A model generated the notes under the pieces. It worked only from the letters and a program-made list of their open reading frames with translations. It did no database searches and was not told the DNA's origin. Below, piece by piece: positions 1-8,560 of a stretch of 64,000 nucleotides of DNA. Origin of the DNA: Altererythrobacter sp. TH136 (GTDB lineage: Bacteria; Pseudomonadota; Alphaproteobacteria; Sphingomonadales; Sphingomonadaceae); NCBI RefSeq assembly GCF_007065885.1, contig NZ_CP041409.1:1178001-1242000 (forward strand), read 5' to 3'. The first letter of the stretch is position 1. Each line of letters begins with the position of its first letter. The position numbers were made by a program, and so were the translations under genes.

Positions 1-954
1 CTGGCGCGCGTGATCGGCGAGTGGCGAGGCAAACATCGCGCCGATTGGCGCCGCAAGCTGCTGCCCGCCATGATGGGCGGGGAAACCATCGACGTGGGCG
101 GATCGCGCCTTGCACGCAGCGTTGCCGCGACGCTCACCCTGGAGCTGACAGAACTCGTCCGCGGGTCTGATCGGGAAGCGCTGATCACGGCTGCCAGCTC
201 GGCCGGAGCGGGTGAGGAACTGCGCCGGCGGCTCCGCTCCCGCGCACCACAGGACCGGTTGATCGCCGCCGAGGCGCTGGCGATGTTTCCCGATCACGTC
301 GACGCGGTCACGCAGGTCGCACTGACCGACCGGAGCCCCGATGTCCGCCTGGGCGCGGCGCTCGCCTTGGCCCAGGAAGGCCGCGCGCCGTCTGCCGGGG
401 AGCTTGTCCGCGCGCTCGGGATCGGCACCCGGGAACACTCTCTCCTGGTTGTTTCGCTGATGCGCGACCTGGTCAAGACCGATCCCCATTCGGTAGAGGC
501 ATTGCTTTACGATCTCGATCTGCCGGACGAGGCGAAGCTTGCCGCAACCGACGCCCTGGCGGAGAGCGGCGCAATTGATCATGCGCCGCTGGTTTCATGG
601 ATGGCCGAGGCCGCGGGTGAAGACAGCGATCTGCAGCCTCGGATCTTCCGCGCGCTCGGGCGGATCGGTCACCCCGCGGGCCACGAAGCGATCCTGGGCG
701 GTCTCGACAGCCCTTCCTGGCAGGTCCGCACGGCGGCGGCCGAGGCGGCGGGACGGTCGGCGCTGAGCAGAGCCGTGCCGAAACTCGCCGGAATGCTCGA
801 CGACGAAGAATGGTGGGTCCGCTTCCGCGCCGGCGAGGCACTCGCCCGGCTCGGGGCGGCGGGCCGCTTGGCCCTGCATCGGGCGGCGATTGATCCTGCG
901 CCCGCCGCGCGCGCGGCGGCAAAGGCCACCCTGGCTGAGCGGGGGATGGCCTGA
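1..954 (+). CDS. HEAT-repeat protein, 5' end outside window
   Basis: The reading frame is already open at base 1 and ends in a TGA that overlaps the next start, so this is the C-terminal part of a longer protein. The translation is an alanine-rich series of about 30-residue helical units with PBS-lyase/HEAT character, for example units ending RLIAAEALAMF, VRLGAALALAQ, VRTAAAEAAG and VRFRAGEALARLG. Such repeats form a protein-interaction solenoid. A GTG at position 10 could serve as a start, but nothing marks it as one. The 4-nt overlap with the glycosyltransferase gene suggests translational coupling, so it may be a scaffold or partner of that membrane enzyme. That partnership is inference. 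Confidence 0.75.
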   Translation: MARVIGEWRGKHRADWRRKLLPAMMGGETIDVGGSRLARSVAATLTLELTELVRGSDREALITAASSAGAGEELRRRLRSRAPQDRLIAAEALAMFPDHVDAVTQVALTDRSPDVRLGAALALAQEGRAPSAGELVRALGIGTREHSLLVVSLMRDLVKTDPHSVEALLYDLDLPDEAKLAATDALAESGAIDHAPLVSWMAEAAGEDSDLQPRIFRALGRIGHPAGHEAILGGLDSPSWQVRTAAAEAAGRSALSRAVPKLAGMLDDEEWWVRFRAGEALARLGAAGRLALHRAAIDPAPAARAAAKATLAERGMA

Positions 955-2393
955 TGCTGCCGGGGATCGCCTCAGCCGAAAGCTGGATGACCAGCGCCGC
1001 CGAAGGCATCGCGCTGGTCGTGATTGTCACCGGTCTGCTGCAGGTCGCGTTCTACATCCTGCAGCTCGTGTTCGCGGCCTTCGCGCTCACGAACCGGCCG
1101 CCGGTGCCGCGTGGAGCCACCTTATGGCGCCGCTATTCCGACCAGGCGCCCGCGATTTCCCTGCTGGCGCCGGCGTTCAACGAGGAAGTGACGGTGGTCG
1201 AAAGCGTCCGCTCGCTGCTCGCGCTGCAGTATCCGGATTTCGAAGTGCTGCTGATTAACGATGGGTCGAAGGACGGCACCCTCGCGCGGGTGATCGACGA
1301 ATTCGGGCTAAGCCGGGTGGAACGGTTCGTCGACGACCGGGTCGCTCACGCCCGCATCCGGGGATTCTACGCCAGCCCGGCGCTGCCGCGGCTTTTGGTG
1401 ATCGACAAAGAGAACGGCGGCAAGGCGGATGCGCTCAACGCCGGGATCAACGCGTGCCGCACATCCCTGTTCTGTGCGATCGACGCTGATTCCATTCTGG
1501 AGACTGACGCTCTGCTGCGCGTAGTGCGGCCCTTCATCGACGACCCTGATTTGACGATCGCCGCCGGCGGGACGATCCGCATCGCCAACGGCTGCACGAT
1601 CGATGCGGGGCGGGTCACCGATGTGCGCCTGCCGACCAACTTCTTCGCCCTGGTACAGATCATGGAATACCTGCGCGCGTTCCTGATGGCGCGGTTGGCC
1701 CTGGGCAAGATGCAGGCCCTGACGGTAATCTCCGGGGCGTTCGGACTGTTCAAGCGGCAGCAGGTGGTCGAAGTCGGCGGCTACAGCCACGGCACCGTAG
1801 GCGAAGACATGGAACTGGTGCTCAAGCTGCACCGCCACATGCGCGATATGAACCAACCCTATCGCATAGAATTCATCGCCGAACCGGTTTGCTGGACCGA
1901 GTGTCCGGAAGACGCAAAGGTCTTGGGCCGCCAGCGCAGCCGCTGGCAGCGCGGCGCGCTGGAATGTTTCGTCAAGCACAAGGCGATGTGCTTCAACCCC
2001 CGTTACGGCCGGATCGGGTTTGTCGGCTTCGGACAAATCCTGCTGGTCGATGTCGTCGGCCCACTGATCGAGGTGCTCGGCTACATCCTGGTGCCGCTGC
2101 TCTATGCACTGGGACTGCTCGCCTTGCCGTGGCTGCTCGCGTTCCTGTCGGTGACTTTCACCTTTGGGGTGTTCGTCAGCGTCGCCACATTGATCCTGGA
2201 AGAGATCCAGCTACGCCGGTTCCCGCGCGCACGCGAACTGGCGATCCTGGCGCTGGTCGCGGTGGTGGAGAACTTCGGCTACCGTCAACTGTCGAATATC
2301 TGGCGGCTGCAAGGCTGGTGGCAGTTCCTGCGCAAGCAGCAGAGCTGGGGCACGATGACTCGCAAAGGATTCGGCGGCGCGTCCCCGACCTGA
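954..2393 (+). CDS. Membrane family 2 glycosyltransferase
   Basis: A 479-aa processive GT2 enzyme of the cellulose/PNAG/hyaluronan synthase type. It has an N-terminal membrane segment (about residues 20-50), then the GT-A core starting SLLAPAFNEE with DGSKDGT, the metal-binding DAD motif within CAIDADS (about residue 177), a GED acceptor-site motif, and the product-binding QRSRW (about residue 327). C-terminal hydrophobic segments follow (about residues 365-430). It would transfer nucleotide-sugar units to a growing polysaccharide at the inner membrane. Its ATG overlaps the upstream HEAT gene stop. The polymer made cannot be read from the sequence. Confidence 0.88.
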   Translation: MLPGIASAESWMTSAAEGIALVVIVTGLLQVAFYILQLVFAAFALTNRPPVPRGATLWRRYSDQAPAISLLAPAFNEEVTVVESVRSLLALQYPDFEVLLINDGSKDGTLARVIDEFGLSRVERFVDDRVAHARIRGFYASPALPRLLVIDKENGGKADALNAGINACRTSLFCAIDADSILETDALLRVVRPFIDDPDLTIAAGGTIRIANGCTIDAGRVTDVRLPTNFFALVQIMEYLRAFLMARLALGKMQALTVISGAFGLFKRQQVVEVGGYSHGTVGEDMELVLKLHRHMRDMNQPYRIEFIAEPVCWTECPEDAKVLGRQRSRWQRGALECFVKHKAMCFNPRYGRIGFVGFGQILLVDVVGPLIEVLGYILVPLLYALGLLALPWLLAFLSVTFTFGVFVSVATLILEEIQLRRFPRARELAILALVAVVENFGYRQLSNIWRLQGWWQFLRKQQSWGTMTRKGFGGASPT

Positions 2394-2396
2394 TCC

Positions 2397-2663
2397 TCAA
2401 AGCGCGCTGAGCTGCTCCAGGAGCGCGTCTCCCGCGGCGGTGCAGTCCTCGCCCGCCAGCGCGGCTTGTTCCAATGCCAGCGCAGCCTCGCCGATCCGGG
2501 AATGACCGAACATGCCTGCAATGCCGGCCAGCTTGTGTGCCCGGTCGATGATCGCAGCCCGGTCACCCGTTTGCAGGGCTTCGGCGATTGCATCGCGTTC
2601 ATCGGTTGCCCGAGCGGCGAAGCGGGCCGACAACTCGGCTATTTTCTGTTCGAGCGACGTCAC
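2397..2663 (-). CDS. Histidine phosphotransfer (Hpt) protein
   Basis: An 88-aa helical protein with the Hpt core RAHKLAGIAGMFG, in which the histidine is the expected phospho-acceptor. I chose the GTG at 2663 because it overlaps the stop of the upstream response regulator (GTGA), as in the other joints of this operon, and because the frame further upstream is only the antisense of the regulator. As the third gene after a hybrid kinase and a single-domain receiver it probably passes phosphate in a multistep relay. No DNA-binding output domain is encoded here, so the final regulator lies elsewhere. Confidence 0.82.
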   Translation of the reverse strand: MTSLEQKIAELSARFAARATDERDAIAEALQTGDRAAIIDRAHKLAGIAGMFGHSRIGEAALALEQAALAGEDCTAAGDALLEQLSAL

Positions 2664-3016
2664 AGCAGTGCGCGTACCTGCGCCGCCAACGTGACCGGGT
2701 CGAAGGGTTTGGCAAGCACACCCTTGGCATCGAGCGTGGCGAAGCTCTGCATTTCCGACCGCTGGGCGCGCGCGGTGACGAACACGACCGGAGTGCGGAC
2801 TTCGCGCTCCCGGAGTCGAGCGAGCACTGCCGGGCCATCCATCACCGGCATCATCACGTCGAGCAGGATCACGTCGGGCTGCCATTCGGCCACCAACGCC
2901 AGCGCCTCCTCGCCCGAAGCGGCGGTGCGCACGTCGAACCCTGGATCGAGTGACAGCGACAGCTCGGCGATTTCACGAATGTCGGGTTCGTCATCGACGT
3001 ACAGCACCCGGGTCAT
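2660..3016 (-). CDS. Single-domain response regulator (CheY-like)
   Basis: A 118-aa receiver domain with no output domain. The acidic pair is in YVDDEPD, the phospho-acceptor aspartate in ILLDVMMPVMDG (about residue 54), the switch threonine in VVFVTAR, and the conserved lysine in LAKPFDP. It overlaps the hybrid kinase by 4 nt upstream and the Hpt gene by 4 nt downstream, so kinase, receiver and Hpt form one tightly coupled phosphorelay operon. Confidence 0.93.
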   Translation of the reverse strand: MTRVLYVDDEPDIREIAELSLSLDPGFDVRTAASGEEALALVAEWQPDVILLDVMMPVMDGPAVLARLREREVRTPVVFVTARAQRSEMQSFATLDAKGVLAKPFDPVTLAAQVRALL

Positions 3017-5118
3017 GCGCTTTCCTTCCTGCTTTCGCCCGCGAGGCGCAAGGTCAGCCGCACCAGATCGTCGACCGAGCTGCGGCTTTTGACCAGCACC
3101 GCATCGACCTGTCCATCGGCGTGTGGTTCGTCCAATGCGGTGAACAGCAGCACCTTGAGACCAGGCGCCGCCGCGCGCAAATCGGGCACGAGTTCCAGCC
3201 CGCTGTGCGGCGCGATGCCGACATCGATGATCGCGGCAGCGAAGGTGTGCTGGCTCAGAGCGGCTCGTGCTTCATCCAGCGTCGCCACGGACAGAATCCG
3301 CGCGCTGCCATCGAACGCGGCGGCCACCACATCAAGACAGTCCTGATCGTCGTCGACATGCAGCACCGCGGGAAGGCCGGAAGCGGCCGACTGTTCGCTC
3401 GACGCTTCGCAGATCAGAGGCAGGTCGACCGAGAACGTGGTGCCTCCGCCCGGCCGGTCGGTGAAGCCAATGGTGCCACCGTGCCGCTGGGCGATCTCCC
3501 GCGCGATAGAAAGTCCCAGTCCCGTCCCGCCGCGCGCCCGATTGTCCGAGCTGTCGGCCATCGCGAACTTGCCGAAAATGCGGCTACGAAACGCGTCCGG
3601 TATTCCTGCCCCCCGGTCGCTGACATCGATCCGCACGTTCTGGCCGTGCTGGCTAGCCATCAGTTCCACCGTCCCGCCGCGCGGCGAATGCTTGATCGCA
3701 TTGGACACCAGATTGGTGACGAGCTGCTCCAACCGGTCGGCATCGCCCTCGATCACCAAAGGCCAGGCGGGATGGGTGAACTGCAACGCGACCTCGTGAC
3801 TGGCGGCGAATTGCGCGTTGGCCGCCTCCACTCGCTCGATCAACGGGGCGACCCGCAGGCGGCGGATGTCGAAGTGCATATTGCCCGATTCGATCTTCTC
3901 GATGTCGAGGATGTCGTTGATCAGACGGATCAGGCGTTCGCAGTTGCTGTGGGCAATCTGCACCAAACGTGAGGCCTTGTCGCCAAGCTTTCCGACCGCG
4001 CCCGAGGATAACAGGCCAAGCGCTCCCCCGATCGAAGTCAGCGGCGTCCGCAACTCGTGGCTCACCGTGGAGACAAATTCAGTCTTCAGCCCTTCGATGC
4101 GCTTGCGTTCGGTCACGTCGCGAATGATGGCGACATATCCGCTGGCACCCGGGGCGATCCGGCTGATTGCCACGTCCGTTTCAAAGGTCGTGCCATCCTG
4201 GCGCAGACCGGTGAACTCCATCCGCCGCCCTGCACCGCGCCGGCCTGCGCTGCCGACGCCCCGCAGCCACGCCAGGCTGTCCTCCAGCGGTGGTGGGTTA
4301 GCCATCAGGAAGGTGTTATGCTTCCCCGTCAGGAAGTCATCATCGTAGCCGAACAGGCGGACGATGCTGGGATTGATCTCACGGATGTAGCCGTCCTGGT
4401 CCAGCAGCAGCAGGCCGTCGACCGTGCCATTGAGAATCGCCGTTTGACGCTCGCCCAGTTCGTTCGCGCGGGCGAACTCCCGCTGGCGTTCTCGAACCGC
4501 GCGCGCCGTGATGATCGCCACTAAAGCGAGCAGCAGCGAATACGCCGCGAGCAGCAGATACGTCGTCTTCTTAACCCGTTCGCGGGAAAGATCGCGCGAT
4601 TTGGTCGCGAGCTTCAGGTGCGCGCGCTCGATTTCGTCCAGTTGCTCGACCTCATCGCGCATGGCGTCCATCAGCCGCTTGCCCCGGCCCTCGGCGATCA
4701 TTTCGCGTGCTGCGGCCGAATTGCCAACCTGCGCCTGACGGATCGTGGCATCGGCGAAGATGAGTTTTTGCCGTGAAAGCTCGCGCAACCGCGCGACGCC
4801 AGGCGCCAGACGCTCCTCGTCGCGCTTGGCCAGCTTCTCGAGCGTTCGGCCGATTTGCCCCTTTCCGTCGAGATAGGGATCGAGGAACTCCTGCCGTCCA
4901 GTCAGCACATAGCCGCGCTGGCCGGTTTCCATGTTGAGGTGCTCAACCATCAGCTCGGTGAGCTGAGCTCGCGTTTCTACCGACTCATCAACCAGTTGCC
5001 GGAGTTCGCTGATATCGCGAAACTGGTTCTGCATCAGGAAGAAGAACCCCAGCAGACCCAGCGGGATCGCCATCAGCATAAGCGTCGAAAGCACGCGGCG
5101 GATCTGAAGTTTATTCAT
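3013..5118 (-). CDS. Hybrid sensor histidine kinase with CHASE3, PAS and C-terminal REC
   Basis: A 701-aa membrane kinase. It has an N-terminal transmembrane segment (about residues 10-30), a CHASE3-like extracellular region containing MVEHLNMETGQRGYVLTG, a second membrane segment (about 185-205), a PAS domain (about 225-335), a HisKA domain with the H-box VSHELRTPL (histidine near 352), HATPase_c with N-, G1- and G2-box features (DRGAGIP, GGTGLGLSI), and a C-terminal receiver beginning VLHVDDDQDCLDVV. CHASE3 ligands are generally unknown. It starts the three-gene relay operon. The 495 bases upstream contain no gene and include the left island boundary. Confidence 0.93.
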   Translation of the reverse strand: MNKLQIRRVLSTLMLMAIPLGLLGFFFLMQNQFRDISELRQLVDESVETRAQLTELMVEHLNMETGQRGYVLTGRQEFLDPYLDGKGQIGRTLEKLAKRDEERLAPGVARLRELSRQKLIFADATIRQAQVGNSAAAREMIAEGRGKRLMDAMRDEVEQLDEIERAHLKLATKSRDLSRERVKKTTYLLLAAYSLLLALVAIITARAVRERQREFARANELGERQTAILNGTVDGLLLLDQDGYIREINPSIVRLFGYDDDFLTGKHNTFLMANPPPLEDSLAWLRGVGSAGRRGAGRRMEFTGLRQDGTTFETDVAISRIAPGASGYVAIIRDVTERKRIEGLKTEFVSTVSHELRTPLTSIGGALGLLSSGAVGKLGDKASRLVQIAHSNCERLIRLINDILDIEKIESGNMHFDIRRLRVAPLIERVEAANAQFAASHEVALQFTHPAWPLVIEGDADRLEQLVTNLVSNAIKHSPRGGTVELMASQHGQNVRIDVSDRGAGIPDAFRSRIFGKFAMADSSDNRARGGTGLGLSIAREIAQRHGGTIGFTDRPGGGTTFSVDLPLICEASSEQSAASGLPAVLHVDDDQDCLDVVAAAFDGSARILSVATLDEARAALSQHTFAAAIIDVGIAPHSGLELVPDLRAAAPGLKVLLFTALDEPHADGQVDAVLVKSRSSVDDLVRLTLRLAGESRKESA

Positions 5119-5612
5119 CGGTGCAGGACCCGCAATATCGGCGCTGTGTCACTGCCCGAATATGGTTTCCCTGAAGTGAACACCACCTACGTCTCGACGC
5201 GGCGATCATCGCCAGTTCGGTCGGTTGCGCTGGTACCGTTGCAGCCGTTTTCGGCCAAAGAGGGAAGCTGGTGCCGCTTACAGGATGCGGCGCAACTTCG
5301 AAAAAAGCCTCCGAATTCAGTGCTTTCTATGCCCGTGTACAGGAGTGTTTGTGCCGCGGTTTTGTACCGTGTTTTCCCTCGCGGTCCAGAGGTATCGCTC
5401 GACACCGTTGCTCGGAACGCTTCAGGGCGGCGCGATTGCTTCCGTACTGCACAGTCATGCTACTATTGAGGGCGACCTCGAGCAGGTTGGTATGCCGCGA
5501 GATGCGACCAATTGCAGAGCCTGCACTTGCTATTGTGCGTTTCCAGACAGTGCCTTACCCAATCGCTTAGCGCCGTCGCGCAACACAGAGGTGATAAGTT
5601 GAGGCGAAACGC
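5119..5612. other. Gene-free junction between chromosome and island
   Basis: I see no credible coding region here. The stretch holds the promoter side of the kinase operon and, at 5268-5285, an 18-bp copy of the tRNA-Thr 3' end. To the right of that copy the sequence no longer resembles a tRNA, so it marks the probable left end of the island. Confidence 0.6.
5268..5285. repeat. Left att copy: 18-bp tRNA-Thr 3'-end fragment
   Basis: The string ctggtgccgcttacagga is identical to 60516-60533, where 17 of the 18 bases are the CCA end, acceptor strand and start of the T-arm of the intact tRNA-Thr(CGU) gene. The 17-bp part also occurs at 19815-19831. A chance 17-18-bp match in 64 kb is very unlikely. 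It is read as the chromosomal tRNA 3' end displaced by integration. Confidence 0.7.
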
Positions 5613-6194
5613 TTGACCTTGCAGGCACTGAAGGTCGCAGTTCGATCTATTGGGGGCCGTTTCCCCAACAGGGAGGAGAGAGCCCGGCGGCTCTTCCTTA
5701 CCGAGCGCCCCGCTGCGTTAGCTCGTGATCACGATCGAGAACTGCGCATCAAGACAGACATCTCACGATATTTCGGAATTCCATATTCCGCGATAGCCTT
5801 CTGCGGGTCAGCCCAAATTGGGTTCAGCGTTCACCAAGATCGCCTTTTCCAGCCTGGCGTGTCTGACTTAGACGTAGCTTGCATCGACAGCCGTCTCTTC
5901 CAAATCGCCTGGACTGACGTGGTCGAAACTACTCGAGCATTCAGTGACCTAACGCCATTCGGACAGCGGAGCCTGGAAAAGATCAACGGATTTCGCGATC
6001 AGATAGTTCGACGCGGACTTATTCGTGTAGACGCGATGCCTCTAAGTGCAATGAAGAGCGAATGGTCAACCTTTCAAGGGCAGATCAGTCGTAAGCATGC
6101 GCACCTATTCAAGCGCATATCGTTTGGCATTTACATGAACGAATATGCATTCTGTTGGAAGCAGGACAGCGCCGTAGCAGAGATAATGAGGTAA
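5613..6194 (+). CDS. Nucleotidyltransferase-fold protein
   Basis: A 193-aa protein with a polymerase-beta-type nucleotidyltransferase signature: GSAQIGFS (about residue 70) followed by DLDVACID, giving the GS...DxD pattern of metal-binding acidic residues. The TTG start at 5613 follows a weak GAGG site, and no ATG lies in the usable part of the frame. It ends 4 nt before a DUF262 gene on the same strand, so the two are probably co-expressed. Base composition is visibly more AT-rich than the rest of element A. Proteins of this fold act in antiviral signalling, toxin-antitoxin modules and RNA modification; the role here is not known. Confidence 0.65.
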   Translation: MTLQALKVAVRSIGGRFPNREERARRLFLTERPAALARDHDRELRIKTDISRYFGIPYSAIAFCGSAQIGFSVHQDRLFQPGVSDLDVACIDSRLFQIAWTDVVETTRAFSDLTPFGQRSLEKINGFRDQIVRRGLIRVDAMPLSAMKSEWSTFQGQISRKHAHLFKRISFGIYMNEYAFCWKQDSAVAEIMR

Positions 6195-6197
6195 GAC

Positions 6198-7316
6198 ATG
6201 CTGAATGATCTTAGGTATACCGTGCGCTCACGAGAGATTGTAGACCTTGCAACTGCAATGAAGAATGCTTCTCTAACGTTGTCGCCATATTTTCAGAGAA
6301 ATTTGGTTTGGAGAGACGCCCATAAGCGAGACTTCATTGAGACCATTCTGAAGGGCTTCCCGTTCCCCCAGATATTCCTCGCCCGTGGGCCGATTGACGT
6401 AGAGAACATGACGTCAAGCCAAGCTGTCGTTGATGGGCAGCAGCGCTTGAACGCAATCCGTGAATTTATCGACGGCAAGCTTGAGGTTGAGGGGCGGTTC
6501 TTTCGTGACTTGGAGCCCCGACAGAAAGAAGAATTCCTCAAATATGAAGTCGCAGTCATCGATTTTGATCTGGAGGCAGGAGATCCGCGGCTAAAAGACG
6601 TTTTCCATCGTCTAAACAGAACCTATTATGCCTTGTCGGCTATCGAGAAGCTGGCTTCGGAATATTCAGCGTCGGAATTTATGTTAGTAGCCAGGGCGTT
6701 GGCGGGTGAGATTTTAAAGGCCGAACCTCTGGTAGAGGAACTGGGAGACATAGGCAGCGAGGAGGGAGCGGAAATCATTCCCGGGAACATGTTCAGTCGT
6801 GATCCTGGGATTGGCGAGGAAACCTGGACTTGGATCATAGAGCGGGCGGAGGGTCCGTTAGCCACACTCTTGAAAACCAAGGCGATCTTCACGCCTTTCG
6901 AGTTCGACAGAAAAGTGCCTTTGATGTTCGCGCTAAATGCCATGTGTACTTATCTGACCGGATACTACAATCGCAACGACCGGGTCCGTAAATTCTTGGA
7001 TGACAAATCGGAGACTTTTGCTGAGAAGGAAGAGGTAATTAGTGTTCTGAACGAAACCGCTGAGTTCATTAAGGCGATGGACCTCCCGCTCAACTCGATG
7101 TGGTGGAACAAAGCGAACTTCTTTACCCTTCTTATGGAGCTCTCGCGAGTGCCAATGCTCCGAAACCAGTCTCCAGCCGATGCTTCAGCGAGTGTTGCGG
7201 CCTTGGAGGAGAACCTCCCGGCGGAGTACAGCTTAGCTGCCCGTGAAGCCGTAAATAACAGGGCCCAGAGGGAGTTTCGCGCGGAGCTCGTGCGTGACGC
7301 ACTGGCACCTCAATGA
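6198..7316 (+). CDS. DUF262 (ParB-like) domain protein
   Basis: A 372-aa protein with an N-terminal DUF262 domain: a PYFQRNLVW motif (about residues 32-40) and VVDGQQRLNAI (about 76-86), the ParB/Srx-like nucleotide-binding core also found in GmrS. There is no DUF1524/HNH nuclease domain at the C terminus, unlike the larger DUF262 protein at 53294. It follows the nucleotidyltransferase-like gene with a 3-nt gap. DUF262 proteins are common in type IV restriction and other defence loci, so a two-gene defence or addiction module is a reasonable inference. Confidence 0.8.
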   Translation: MLNDLRYTVRSREIVDLATAMKNASLTLSPYFQRNLVWRDAHKRDFIETILKGFPFPQIFLARGPIDVENMTSSQAVVDGQQRLNAIREFIDGKLEVEGRFFRDLEPRQKEEFLKYEVAVIDFDLEAGDPRLKDVFHRLNRTYYALSAIEKLASEYSASEFMLVARALAGEILKAEPLVEELGDIGSEEGAEIIPGNMFSRDPGIGEETWTWIIERAEGPLATLLKTKAIFTPFEFDRKVPLMFALNAMCTYLTGYYNRNDRVRKFLDDKSETFAEKEEVISVLNETAEFIKAMDLPLNSMWWNKANFFTLLMELSRVPMLRNQSPADASASVAALEENLPAEYSLAAREAVNNRAQREFRAELVRDALAPQ

Positions 7317-7592
7317 TCGCATGCCAATTCAGCGAAGGTGTCACTTTTGAAACAAGGTTCGGCGCGGCTGGTGGGTTCCCAGCCTACCTATTAAAGGGGA
7401 CCCAAAAAAGTTGATCATTGTACTTGGCAGGCTGAGGGAGGCTGCCGTGTCGCGTGCCAGTGCTTCCTCCGAAAGTTGTAAGTTCTGGCCCAGCCCGTAC
7501 GAAGCTTCCGTTGATGGCCCACAAGGTACTTGACGGACATTTGGCCCAGGCTCACAGCGTCGGGGTATCTTTCGGCCCATCAGGAGTGTCCC

Positions 7593-8177
7593 ATGGCCCA
7601 CCGCGTCGCCTACTACCGCGTCTCCACGGTCGACCAGTCCATAGAGGCTCAGCGGGAGGCCCTGGGTGGTGGGTTCGAAGAGGAGTTCGTCGACGAGGGG
7701 GTGAGCGGCGCGACGCTCGCTGCCGAGCGCCCAGGGTTCAGCCGGCTCCTGGCTCACGTCAGGAAGGGCGACACCCTGGCGGTGTACTCCATCGACCGCT
7801 TGGGACGCGATGCCTTGGACGTACAGGGCACCGTGAAGCGCCTGCTCGATAAGGGCGTCATTGTCGACGTCAGGGGCCTTGGGCCCATCTCAGGGGACGC
7901 AGGGAAGATAATCGTGGCTGTCCTGGCCCAGATGGCGGAGATTGAGAGGAACAGGATCAAGGCGCGGTGCGACGCGGGCCGTGAGGCTGCCCGAGTGTCC
8001 CTGAAGGCCACTGGGCGAACTCACCGGGGAAAGCCGAGCCTGGGGAGACCAAGGGCTGCTGACGGTCCCCAGGTGGTAGCTTGGAGGACGGCGAACGAGG
8101 CGAGCATCCAGGCCACAGCCCAGCACTTCGGCATCTCACCTACGAGCGTGAAGCGGTATCACGCGAGCTTGAAATAA
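7593..8177 (+). CDS. Serine recombinase (resolvase/invertase family)
   Basis: A 194-aa site-specific recombinase. The catalytic serine lies in AYYRVSTVDQS (about residue 11), and further resolvase signatures are YSIDRLGRDALD and AEIERNRIKARCDAGREAA. A C-terminal helix-turn-helix (SIQATAQHFGISPTSVKRYHA) would bind DNA. I placed the start at the ATG at 7593, which has an AGGAG site 6 nt upstream and gives the standard N terminus; the frame is open 21 codons further upstream. It could resolve multimers or invert DNA. No paired inverted sites were recognised. Confidence 0.9.
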   Translation: MAHRVAYYRVSTVDQSIEAQREALGGGFEEEFVDEGVSGATLAAERPGFSRLLAHVRKGDTLAVYSIDRLGRDALDVQGTVKRLLDKGVIVDVRGLGPISGDAGKIIVAVLAQMAEIERNRIKARCDAGREAARVSLKATGRTHRGKPSLGRPRAADGPQVVAWRTANEASIQATAQHFGISPTSVKRYHASLK

Positions 8178-8560
8178 TCAGGCGCCCGAAGAGCCTCTAA
8201 ACGGCCTCCACAGCCAGCTACAGCTCTTCGTGCGTGTCATCGGCAGTGGCGCTAACGCTATGGTGGCCAACCCGCGGCTGTGAGAGTTGAGGGACCCAGC
8301 GGGCTCATCAAGAGGCTGGGCAGAATGGGAAGAGGACCATTGTTCGGACGCCCCCGAAGGACCTTTAGGGACACTTCAGGAAGTGGGAGATAGTGGTCAC
8401 CCACTCCCACTGCTCGAGGTGCCTCCAGCCCCTTTGGTAGTCCAGCCGCTCGGCAGTCATTCCCACCAAATCCCCAAGCTATCATTCACCCTATAGAAGG
8501 AATGGAGAGGCAACAGACACCCAAGGGTGCCCGCAACCTGTGGATCCTCCAAGGAAGCCT
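8178..8560. other. Intergenic region upstream of the helicase-like gene
   Basis: No convincing gene is visible. There is a short inverted repeat (AGTGGGA at 8382, TCCCACT at 8405). Promoter elements were not identified with confidence. Confidence 0.4.

Noticed and set aside
1308-2036. 242-codon antisense open frame within the glycosyltransferase gene
   Set aside because: High-GC shadow frame; the sense frame carries all GT2 motifs and the antisense translation shows no domain.
5119-5612. Plus-strand open frame of about 200 codons starting at 4855
   Set aside because: It runs antisense through the kinase gene into the gene-free junction and has no domain-like sequence.
8382-8411. Inverted repeat AGTGGGA/TCCCACT as a possible terminator or operator
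   Set aside because: Only 7 bp with a 16-nt spacer, no T-run, and not clearly placed relative to a gene end.
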